Source: CAYLZW01 sp964388085 (GTDB lineage: Bacteria; Myxococcota; UBA727; CAYLZW01). From it: a DNA stretch of 7,033 nt. Both the position numbers and the translations under genes were made by a program. The stretch covers positions 1 through 7,033 of the forward strand of contig CAYLZW010000294.1 in NCBI GenBank assembly GCA_964388085.1, in the 5' to 3' direction. This document shows positions 1 to 4,840 of the stretch, piece by piece. The stretch's first letter is position 1. Every line of letters begins with the position of its first letter. The notes under the pieces were generated by a model. That model did no database searches, was not told where the DNA came from, and worked only from the letters and a program-made list of their open reading frames with translations.

Positions 1-909
1 CAGCTCGGCGTCGGTCTCGGCGTCGTGATCGCTCGCGAACGCGATCGGCAGCACGTCCTGACGACGAGACAGCGGCGCGAACGCGGACGCGAACAGCACC
101 GTCGCGTTCTTGTACCCCTCCGCCTTCGCCGTCGCGCCGTGTGACTTGGCGCCGAGCAGCTTCACGCGCAAGAGCCGCGCGCGCGCGAGCGGGGCCAGCG
201 TCAGCGCTTGCGCCGGGACGCGCACGTACGCGCGGGAGGCGTTGAAGTTCTCGACGTTGATCTCGAAAGGCGACAGCCCGTCCACGGTGAAGCCGAAGCG
301 AACGCCCCGCCGCTGCAATGCGCCCACGAGACCGTGCAAGGCTTGCATTCGGCCAATCTCTTCATCGGGACGAAACACCAACACGAGCGGCCCGTGCGGC
401 ACCTGCCCGCGCGCGAGCACCTGCGCCATCGTCATCAGCTCGCTCATGCCGAGCTTGTCGTCGAAGCCCACCGGACGCTCGCCGGGCCCGAACAACAGAT
501 CGTGCCCGAGCCACGCGCGCGTCTCCGGATAGCGCTCGACGCTGACCTCCAGCTTGTCATTGCGTGGGTAGGGGATGCGGCCGCCGTCCCACGCGGGCAG
601 CGTACAGAGCCGCTCGACCGCCTCGGTGCCGCGGGAGGTGTCCATGTGCACCATGAGTGCCAGCACGGGCGCGCCAGCGACGTTGCCGGGGACGTCGACG
701 ATGAGGTTCGCGTACTCGTCCTGCTCGGAGGCGAAGCCGAGCTCCTGAAAGAAGCGCGCCAGGTGCGCGGACAAATGGCGCTGTCCCTCGGTGGAGGGAA
801 TGGTCTCGCTGCGCTCGTCGCTGTGCGAGTCGATGGCGATGACGCTCTGCAGGTTCTCGCTGCCGAGCGCGGCGAGCTCGTCGAGATCGAACGTGAAGCC
901 GGGTTCCAT
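1..909 (-). CDS. PepT-like M20 family metallopeptidase (C-terminus beyond window)
   Basis: The N-terminal 303 residues of a zinc-dependent aminopeptidase of the M20 family, closest by motif to peptidase T (tripeptide aminopeptidase), which removes N-terminal residues from tripeptides in the cytoplasm. Visible motifs in order: HMDTS at 88-92 (metal ligand H88, catalytic-site D90), GFDDKLG at 148-154 (bridging Asp D150), RPDEEIG at 180-186 (general base E183, ligand E184), FTVDG at 207-211 (D210), ENFNAS at 220-225, and a SHGATAK segment with H257 where PepT has VHPGTAKG. The last metal-binding His of the family would lie beyond base 1. There is no signal peptide. The start ATG has AGGAGG four bases upstream. 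The stretch between ENFNA and the HG motif is longer than in E. coli PepT as I recall it. Family assignment is secure. The substrate is inferred. Confidence 0.88.
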   Translation of the reverse strand, partial: MEPGFTFDLDELAALGSENLQSVIAIDSHSDERSETIPSTEGQRHLSAHLARFFQELGFASEQDEYANLIVDVPGNVAGAPVLALMVHMDTSRGTEAVERLCTLPAWDGGRIPYPRNDKLEVSVERYPETRAWLGHDLLFGPGERPVGFDDKLGMSELMTMAQVLARGQVPHGPLVLVFRPDEEIGRMQALHGLVGALQRRGVRFGFTVDGLSPFEINVENFNASRAYVRVPAQALTLAPLARARLLRVKLLGAKSHGATAKAEGYKNATVLFASAFAPLSRRQDVLPIAFASDHDAETDAEL

Positions 910-999
910 GGGACCTCCTACCTGATGACGACGGCTAACAGGGCTTTCGCCGCGAAGAAACGACTTCCTTGCGAGGCGGCCCGTGCTAACTGATCACTG

Positions 1000-1026
1000 C
1001 CTCGCGAGCGACGCGCGTTCGCGAGG
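1000..1026. promoter_or_regulatory. 8-bp inverted repeat in the divergent gap upstream of the OmpA-like gene
   Basis: The 178-bp gap 910-1087 separates the leftward peptidase gene from the rightward OmpA-like gene, so promoters for both should lie here. Within it CCTCGCGA (1000-1007) and TCGCGAGG (1019-1026) are perfect inverted arms around an 11-base centre. They could form an operator or an mRNA hairpin in the OmpA-like leader. A weak promoter candidate precedes it: CTTCCT at 964-969 and TAACTG at 987-992 with 17-bp spacing, but both hexamers match the sigma-70 consensus poorly. GC-rich DNA produces such repeats by chance, so the functional claim is tentative. Confidence 0.3.
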
Positions 1027-1087
1027 AGCCGCCGCCCGCGCTCGACTCGCGACGTGGTCGGACATGAATCCAGAGGAGATAAAACAC

Positions 1088-1963
1088 ATGCAGCGAAAGC
1101 TCGCTCTGTCCCTCATCCTAGCGCTCGGCGCTCCCTTGGGCTGTGTGTCCGCCGGAGACTTCGAGGCGCTGCAGAAGGACTACAACACGACGAAGAGCTC
1201 GCTCCAGGCGGAGACGCAAAAGCGCGGCCAGCTCGAGGAGGAGCTCGCGGCCGAGCAGAAGCGCTCGAAAGAGCTCAATAGCCGCATCGCGCTGCTCGAG
1301 GGGGAGCTGAGCACGATGACCAAAGAGCGCGACACGGTCGCTGGTGAGGCCGACGGCCTGCGCTCGGAGCTCGCCAACGTCGTCAAGGACAAGTCTCGCC
1401 TCAAGAGCTCCGTCGCGGAGATGAAGGTGGCCCTCGAGGAGCTCAAGCAGCGCAAGGCGGCCGCGGACCAGCGCATCGCCGAGTTCAAGAGTCTGCTCGA
1501 GCGCTTCAAGTCGCTCATCGACGCCGGCAAGCTGCGCGTGAAGATCGTCGACGGCCGGATGGTCGTAGCGCTCGCCACCGACGTGCTGTTCGGCTCGGGC
1601 TCGGCCAAGCTCTCGAAGGAGGGAGCGGCCGCGATCCAGGAGGTCGCGACGGTGCTCAAGGAGATCGAGGGCCGCAGCTTCCAGGTCGAGGGTCACACGG
1701 ACAACGTGCCCATCAAGACCGCGCAATACCCCTCGAATTGGGAGCTGGCCGCCGCGCGCTCGGTCACCGTCGTGAAGACGATGATCGAGGCCGGTATGCC
1801 CGCGGAGCGCGTCAGCGCGGCGTCGTTCGGCGAGAACAAGCCGGCGGCCGCGAACGACAGCAAGGAGGGCAAGGCCTCGAACCGACGCATCGAGATCGTC
1901 GTCGTGCCGGACCTCTCGGGCCTGCCCGGCTTCGAGGAGCTGAACAAGGCCGCGGCGAACTGA
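1088..1963 (+). CDS. OmpA-family lipoprotein with coiled-coil stalk
   Basis: A 291-residue envelope protein predicted to tether a membrane to peptidoglycan. Residues 1-18 form a signal peptide with a lipobox-like PLGC ending at C19. Pro at -3 is unusual, so lipidation is probable rather than certain. Residues about 24-145 are a charged heptad-rich coiled coil with runs such as QLEEELAAEQKRSKEL. Residues about 160-273 are an OmpA/MotB C-terminal domain: VLFGSGSAKLS (166-176), GHTDNVP (202-208) and NRRIEI (265-270). D205 and R267 match the pair that in OmpA domains contacts the diaminopimelate group of peptidoglycan. The tail LPGFEELNKAAAN follows. ATG 1088 was chosen over upstream in-frame ATGs because GAGGAG lies at 1073-1078 and the signal peptide begins here. 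It stands alone on its strand, with a convergent gene beyond. Confidence 0.9.
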   Translation: MQRKLALSLILALGAPLGCVSAGDFEALQKDYNTTKSSLQAETQKRGQLEEELAAEQKRSKELNSRIALLEGELSTMTKERDTVAGEADGLRSELANVVKDKSRLKSSVAEMKVALEELKQRKAAADQRIAEFKSLLERFKSLIDAGKLRVKIVDGRMVVALATDVLFGSGSAKLSKEGAAAIQEVATVLKEIEGRSFQVEGHTDNVPIKTAQYPSNWELAAARSVTVVKTMIEAGMPAERVSAASFGENKPAAANDSKEGKASNRRIEIVVVPDLSGLPGFEELNKAAAN

Positions 1964-1984
1964 GCGCACCTACAACACAGAAGA

Positions 1985-2019
1985 CAGAGCGCAGAGCACA
2001 GAGCACAGAGCACAGAGCA
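1985..2019 (+). repeat. 7-bp tandem repeat, about five copies
   Basis: Unit CAGAGCA is repeated four times exactly from 1992 to 2019 and is preceded by one imperfect copy (CAGAGCG) at 1985-1991. It begins about 20 bp after the OmpA-like stop codon and is non-coding. Its core CAGAGC is the reverse complement of the core of the 8-bp repeat at 2078-2117. Confidence 0.9.
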
Positions 2020-2122
2020 CAAAAGCTCGCGCAAGTCGCAAGGCCGCAGAAGAGGACCAGCCTTCTGGTTCCCCTTCGCGGCTTTGCGGCTCTGCGGCTC
2101 TGCGGCTCTGCGGCTCTGCGCG
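1989..2122. repeat. Long imperfect inverted repeat (hairpin) between convergent genes
   Basis: The gap between the OmpA-like gene and the leftward small lipoprotein gene folds into one large imperfect hairpin on paper. The apex is ACCAG, loop CCTT, CTGGT (2056-2069). The upper stem pairs about 2038-2060 with 2065-2087 with few mismatches or single-base bulges. A bulge of about 20 bases on the left arm follows. The lower stem is built from the 7-bp repeat on the left and the 8-bp repeat on the right, whose cores CAGAGC and GCTCTG are complementary, ending with GCGCAGAG (1989-1996) opposite its complement near 2115-2122. No U-run follows either arm, so it is not a classical intrinsic terminator, but its place between convergent genes would suit a bidirectional transcription barrier. 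It may instead be a dispersed intergenic repeat. Confidence 0.7.
2078..2117 (+). repeat. 8-bp tandem repeat, five copies
   Basis: Unit GCGGCTCT is present in four exact copies at 2086-2117, with one imperfect copy (GCGGCTTT) at 2078-2085 and a trailing GCG. It is non-coding. Together with the complementary 7-bp repeat it forms the lower stem of the hairpin at 1989-2122. Confidence 0.9.
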
Positions 2123-2126
2123 AGAT

Positions 2127-2155
2127 GATTGTACGTCTACTGTGTCGCTACAATC
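2127..2155. terminator. AT-rich 7-bp perfect inverted repeat, possible terminator stem
   Basis: GATTGTA (2127-2133) and TACAATC (2149-2155) are perfect inverted arms around a 15-base loop. They lie about 19 bases past the end of the leftward small lipoprotein gene and just beyond the large hairpin. The AT-rich arms stand out against the GC-rich surroundings. No T-run follows on either strand, so Rho-independent termination is doubtful. An operator or a boundary element is equally possible. Confidence 0.25.
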
Positions 2156-2173
2156 GCGTCGCGCGCGGGCGAA

Positions 2174-2431
2174 TCATTCATCCAGCGCGCCGAGCTCCGC
2201 CTGGATCTCGGCCTCGAGCGCGGCGGCCTTCTCCTCGGCGTTCTGGTCGGTGATCTCGGCCGCTGCCTCGGCGGCGTAGGGAGAGTCGGGGACCGCCGGC
2301 GCCGCGGGCGCGGACGGCTCGGCGGCAGCCGCCTCCGTAGCAGGCGCGGCTTCGGTGCTGGCCTCGCTACACGCCGTCAATGCGATTGCGCACAGCGCGG
2401 GCACGAGTAGCTGCTTGATTCCGATGGTCAT
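2174..2431 (-). CDS. Small Ala/Glu-rich lipoprotein
   Basis: An 85-residue protein of unrecognised family. Residues 1-20 are a lipoprotein signal peptide (basic start MTIGIK, hydrophobic core, lipobox LTAC with C21). After the cysteine comes a linker rich in Ala, Glu and Pro (about 22-50), then a short acidic Ala/Glu-rich segment (about 52-85) that would form one helix. It is therefore probably a tiny membrane-anchored envelope peptide. Its ATG overlaps the stop of the upstream Lys/Ala-rich gene in the sequence ATGA, and its ribosome binding site GGGAGGT lies inside the last codons of that gene, five bases before the ATG. The two are almost certainly co-transcribed and translationally coupled. 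The acidic product may pair with the strongly basic upstream product, but that is only inference from charge. Confidence 0.75.
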   Translation of the reverse strand: MTIGIKQLLVPALCAIALTACSEASTEAAPATEAAAAEPSAPAAPAVPDSPYAAEAAAEITDQNAEEKAAALEAEIQAELGALDE

Positions 2432-3105
2432 CGCGTACCTCCCTTGTCGGTCTTACCCTTCGCGCGCTTGCGGGTCGGCTTGTCAGCGTCGTCCTTGGCG
2501 GGCTTGTCCCCGGCCGAGGCCTTCTTCTCATCGGGCACGTCCTTGGCGGCGCCTTCCTCGGCGTCCGCTGCTTTCTGGCCCCGGCTGTCGATTCGAGCGA
2601 GCGCGCGGGTGTGGCGCTTATTCTCGAGCTCGCGCAGGTGGCTCGCCTTCTCCTTGAGCTTGTCCTTGTTGCCGCTGTTGGCGAGCGAATCGAGGCGCGC
2701 GATCTTCGCGAGGCGCCGCTCGTGCTTCTCGATCTCCTTCTTACGCGCGTCGTCGTGCGCCGCGCCGGCCGTCCCCTCGTCGGTGTCCTCGGCCTTCTTG
2801 GCTTCCTTGTCGGCCTGCTTCTCGGCCTTGTCCGCCGCCTTCTCCGCCTTCTTGGCTTCCTTCTCGGCCTGCTTCTCCGCCTTCTTTTCAGCGCCCTTCG
2901 CTTTCCCCTTGGCCTTGGCCTTGGCCTCCGCTTTCGCCTTGGCTTTGGCCTTGGCCTTCCCCTTGGCATCGGCGCTCTTGCCTTGCGCGAGCTGGACGAC
3001 GTCGCTCGGGGCGGTCCCGGTCGTGTCCGATTGGGTGGCGAGCGCGGTACCCGGCAGCGCGAGCGCTGCGACGAGCGGGAGCATCAAACCGAGCCTGGAT
3101 GGCAT
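2428..3105 (-). CDS. Secreted Lys/Ala/Glu-rich repetitive protein
   Basis: A 225-residue protein with no recognised family. A Sec signal peptide (hydrophobic 5-18, cleavage after ALA near residue 23) is followed by a short polar segment. Residues about 43-71 alternate Lys with Ala or Gly (KAKAKAKAKAEAK type). Residues about 72-106 are charged and helical, with two copies of a 13-residue unit (AEKQAEKEAKKAE and AEKQADKEAKKAE). Residues about 118-175 look like a more ordered helical region (RKKEIEKHERRLAKIARL... RELENKRHTRALARID). The tail is again charged. Two adjacent ATGs exist. The one at 3103-3105 was preferred because AGGAGG at 3110-3115 is four bases away, against one base for the ATG at 3106-3108. 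The final codons carry the ribosome binding site of the overlapping downstream lipoprotein. Low-complexity composition makes similarity searches unreliable; the signal peptide and coupling support a real gene. Confidence 0.75.
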   Translation of the reverse strand: MPSRLGLMLPLVAALALPGTALATQSDTTGTAPSDVVQLAQGKSADAKGKAKAKAKAKAEAKAKAKGKAKGAEKKAEKQAEKEAKKAEKAADKAEKQADKEAKKAEDTDEGTAGAAHDDARKKEIEKHERRLAKIARLDSLANSGNKDKLKEKASHLRELENKRHTRALARIDSRGQKAADAEEGAAKDVPDEKKASAGDKPAKDDADKPTRKRAKGKTDKGGTR

Positions 3106-3132
3106 CATTCCTCCTGGGTTGGGCGCAGCTTA

Positions 3133-3162
3133 CCCCCCCCGACCCCTCGCGGTGATCCCCCC
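3133..3162 (-). promoter_or_regulatory. G-tract cluster in the leader of the Lys/Ala-rich gene (possible G-quadruplex)
   Basis: Read on the minus strand, a G6 tract (3157-3162), a G4 tract (3143-3146) and a G8 tract (3133-3140) lie within 30 bases. The G8 tract can supply two G-runs, so a four-run quadruplex is possible. It sits about 25 bases upstream of the start codon on the coding strand, where it could affect translation or transcription. The tracts are seen directly; the folding is inference. Confidence 0.35.
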
Positions 3163-3229
3163 TCGCCTCCGCTGCGCCTTGCCAGCGAACGAAATCCGCT
3201 TCGCGATCATGGGACCAACGCAAGCGATC

Positions 3230-3316
3230 GGGGGGGGTAGCAGGCTGCTAAAACGCCAGAAGGGCTTCGCACCGCGCGGCGAGCGAGGCAGCGTCTTTCA
3301 GCACCCGGTTCCCCCC
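3230..3316. repeat. Imperfect inverted repeat in the 300-bp gap upstream of the Lys/Ala-rich gene
   Basis: The gap 3109-3406 holds no supportable gene. Its left arm (3230-3255) starts with eight G, then the palindrome TAGCAG-G-CTGCTA (3238-3250), then AAAACG. The right arm (3291-3316) reads GCGTCTTTCAGCACCC then GGTT and six C, which is an imperfect reverse complement of the left arm. The 35-base centre contains the small palindrome GAAGGGCTTC. The G8 tract is also perfectly complementary to 3131-3142 (TACCCCCCCCGA), so two alternative pairings exist. On the minus strand this lies between the RlpA-like gene and the Lys/Ala-rich gene and could be a terminator, a leader structure or a remnant of a small mobile element. 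Confidence 0.4.
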
Positions 3317-3406
3317 GCTCGTCAACCGCCACCAAGCGCCCACCGCGAGACGAGACACTCCGCGATTGCCGCGCCTGTACCGCGGGAGGCCGCCGCGCGT
3401 GAGCGC

Positions 3407-3970
3407 TCAGCCGTCGCCGTCGGCCTCGATCAGGCGGACGACCGTGCCGTCGGCGACGCCGCGATCGACGATGCCGAGCTCCTCGGCGAGCGCGCGCGAG
3501 ACGTCGAGCACCCGGCCGGCGACGAACGGGCCCCGATCGTTCACACGACACGTCGCGGACGCCCCGGTGTCGGTAATGGTGACGCGCAGGCGCGTGCCGA
3601 ACTTGTGCTTCTTGTGGGCACAGGTGCGCGCGCGCGGATCGTAGCGCTCCCCATTGGCGGTGAGGTTGCCGGCGAGGGAGTCGTGGTACCAGGAGATGCC
3701 GCCCTTCTGGAGGTCGGCCTGGCCCACGATCACGCCCGGTGTCTCCTCGATGACGGGCGCTGGCGGCGGCCTCTTCCGCTTCACGCGGGGGCGCTTTTTG
3801 CGCGGTGTCTTGTCCGCGGCGGCTGGCTCCTCTTCTACCTGCGAGGCGCGCTGGGTCGCGCAGCCCGCCGCCGCCGCGCCGCCGAGCGCGAGCAGGAGCG
3901 ACAGGCCGAGGCGCTGGGTGAGCGCTCGTGGCAAAGGGCGCTTCAGCGAAAGATTCGACAGCTCGGTCAT
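3407..3970 (-). CDS. rlpA: RlpA-like double-psi beta-barrel lipoprotein
   Basis: A 187-residue RlpA-family protein. In Gram-negative bacteria RlpA is an outer-membrane lipoprotein; the Pseudomonas enzyme is a lytic transglycosylase acting on peptidoglycan stripped of stem peptides. Residues 1-36 are a signal peptide with a long basic n-region, ending at a lipobox-like AAGC (C37). Residues 38-78 are a linker that is very basic at 54-67. Residues about 91-183 are the double-psi barrel: ISWYHDSLAGNLTANGERYD (92-111), FGTRLRVT (124-131), VNDRGPF (143-149) and RVLDVSRALAEELG (153-166). E108 and D145 match the conserved acidic residues. The SPOR domain of longer homologues is absent. C117 and C141 replace residues usually Ala and Val and may form a disulfide. 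ATG 3970 was chosen. A GTG at 4003 overlapping the kinase stop would add 11 residues but lacks a ribosome binding site. Confidence 0.85.
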   Translation of the reverse strand: MTELSNLSLKRPLPRALTQRLGLSLLLALGGAAAAGCATQRASQVEEEPAAADKTPRKKRPRVKRKRPPPAPVIEETPGVIVGQADLQKGGISWYHDSLAGNLTANGERYDPRARTCAHKKHKFGTRLRVTITDTGASATCRVNDRGPFVAGRVLDVSRALAEELGIVDRGVADGTVVRLIEADGDG

Positions 3971-3999
3971 GTCGAGAGCCCCCGTCTGGCACGGCGCGA

Positions 4000-4737
4000 T
4001 CACATGCTGCGCAGGTAGTCGCGCAGCTGGCCGGCCGTGCGGAACTTCTTCAGGATGAGGCTGCGCTTGAGGCCGCAGACGATCTCCTTCACCTCGGGCG
4101 GCTGCTTCGCGTAGTGCCGCTTGCCACCCGTGGCCTCGTGGAGGAGGCGCACGAGATCGATGACGTCCTCGGCGATGGTCGCGCTCGATGAAGGCCCGAG
4201 GTGGAAGAGATCGAGCAGCTTCAGCTCGAAGCCGAGCGCGCGGCGCCGGACGAGCACGTTCTCGGAGTGGAGGTCGCCGTGGTATTCGCGCGATTGGTGA
4301 ATGCGCGCGACGCCGTCCGCCAGCTCGTGCAAGAGATGGAGCGCCTGAAAGGGCGACAATCGACGGCCGGGCTGACGTTTGAGAAAGCGGGCCAGCGGCT
4401 CGCCCTCGACGTACTCCGAGATCATGACCGTGATCGGATGACCTCGCAGCATGAACTCGTCTTGCGAATAATACTGAATCAGGATCGGACAGTCCCGCAG
4501 CTTATGTAGCTTCTTCGCGTAAAAGCGCGCCGTTCGATTGCGCACGTTCCGGTGCGGGAAGAACAGCTTCGCCGCGCGATCGATGCCGGTGCCGTGCTCG
4601 CGCACGCGGTAGACCTCGCCCTCCCAGCCGCCGCCGAGCTTGCCGACGACCTCGAAGTGACGCACGAGCGTGTCCCCGGGCTCGAGGTCGAACGACTCGA
4701 TCACCGGCACGCTCGAGGGCTTCTTCCGGGGCGGCAT
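4000..4737 (-). CDS. Compact protein kinase-like protein
   Basis: A 245-residue cytoplasmic protein with a eukaryotic-like kinase fold and no membrane segment or sensor domain. Seen in order: a glycine loop GKLGGGWEGEV (32-42), the ATP-binding lysine in RAAKLFF (K57), a hinge-like MISEYVEGEPL (105-115), the catalytic loop YHGDLHSENVLV (152-163) with D155 and N160, and a metal-binding D176 in LLDLFHLG, where DLF replaces the usual DFG. The HGDLH form resembles the small or atypical kinases and phosphotransferases more than classical HRD Ser/Thr kinases. No Glu occurs between K57 and residue 93, so the usual helix-C glutamate seems missing. The segment after D176 is short. ATG 4737 was chosen because a longer in-frame reading to 5163 would run into the divergent gene and is low complexity. 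The stop overlaps a possible GTG of the RlpA-like gene, suggesting one transcript. The substrate is unknown. Confidence 0.8.
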   Translation of the reverse strand: MPPRKKPSSVPVIESFDLEPGDTLVRHFEVVGKLGGGWEGEVYRVREHGTGIDRAAKLFFPHRNVRNRTARFYAKKLHKLRDCPILIQYYSQDEFMLRGHPITVMISEYVEGEPLARFLKRQPGRRLSPFQALHLLHELADGVARIHQSREYHGDLHSENVLVRRRALGFELKLLDLFHLGPSSSATIAEDVIDLVRLLHEATGGKRHYAKQPPEVKEIVCGLKRSLILKKFRTAGQLRDYLRSM

Positions 4738-4840
4738 GGGCCGAACATAGCGCCCGCGCGGAGGGGGAGAAGCGTGAACGGAGACCCTGACGGCGGCGGC
4801 GGCGCTATGCTCACGGCCCCTTGACGCGAGAGGATCGCTC
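4738..4840. promoter_or_regulatory. Divergent promoter region with mirrored GGCGCTATG motif
   Basis: This 103-bp spacer separates the kinase (leftward) and the CAP-like lipoprotein gene (rightward). The same motif precedes each gene in opposite orientation. On the plus strand GGCGCTATGCTC is at 4801-4812, followed by ACGGCCCC. On the minus strand GGCGCTATGTTC covers 4753-4742, followed by GGCCC. Each contains a -10-like hexamer: TATGCT at 4806-4811 and TATGTT at 4749-4744 (minus). The plus copy would place a start of transcription near 4818, with GAGGA as ribosome binding site. The minus copy ends only six bases before the kinase ATG, the spacing of a leaderless transcript, and no Shine-Dalgarno sequence is visible there. 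No good -35 box is seen for either. Confidence 0.45.

Noticed and set aside
208..993. Open frame of 261 codons on the plus strand over the peptidase gene
   Set aside because: The minus strand carries the full set of M20 metal-site motifs, so the plus frame is a shadow.
983..1087. Upstream in-frame starts for the OmpA-like gene
   Set aside because: They would place a polar stretch before the signal peptide, and the ribosome binding site GAGGAG points to the ATG at 1088.
1118..1969. Open frame of 283 codons on the minus strand opposite the OmpA-like gene
   Set aside because: Leu/Arg-rich mirror of the coiled-coil and OmpA domain; no motifs and no ribosome binding site of note.
1985..2117. CRISPR array
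   Set aside because: The repeats are 7-8 bp direct tandem copies with no spacers, and there are no cas genes.
1964..2173. Classical Rho-independent terminator for the OmpA-like gene
   Set aside because: There is a strong stem but no T-run after either arm on either strand, so I kept it as an inverted repeat with possible barrier function.
2444..4018. Open frame of 524 codons on the plus strand across the Lys/Ala-rich and RlpA-like genes
   Set aside because: It is antisense to two genes with signal peptides and, for RlpA, clear domain motifs. Its Ser/Ala/Phe-rich part simply mirrors the Lys/Ala repeats.
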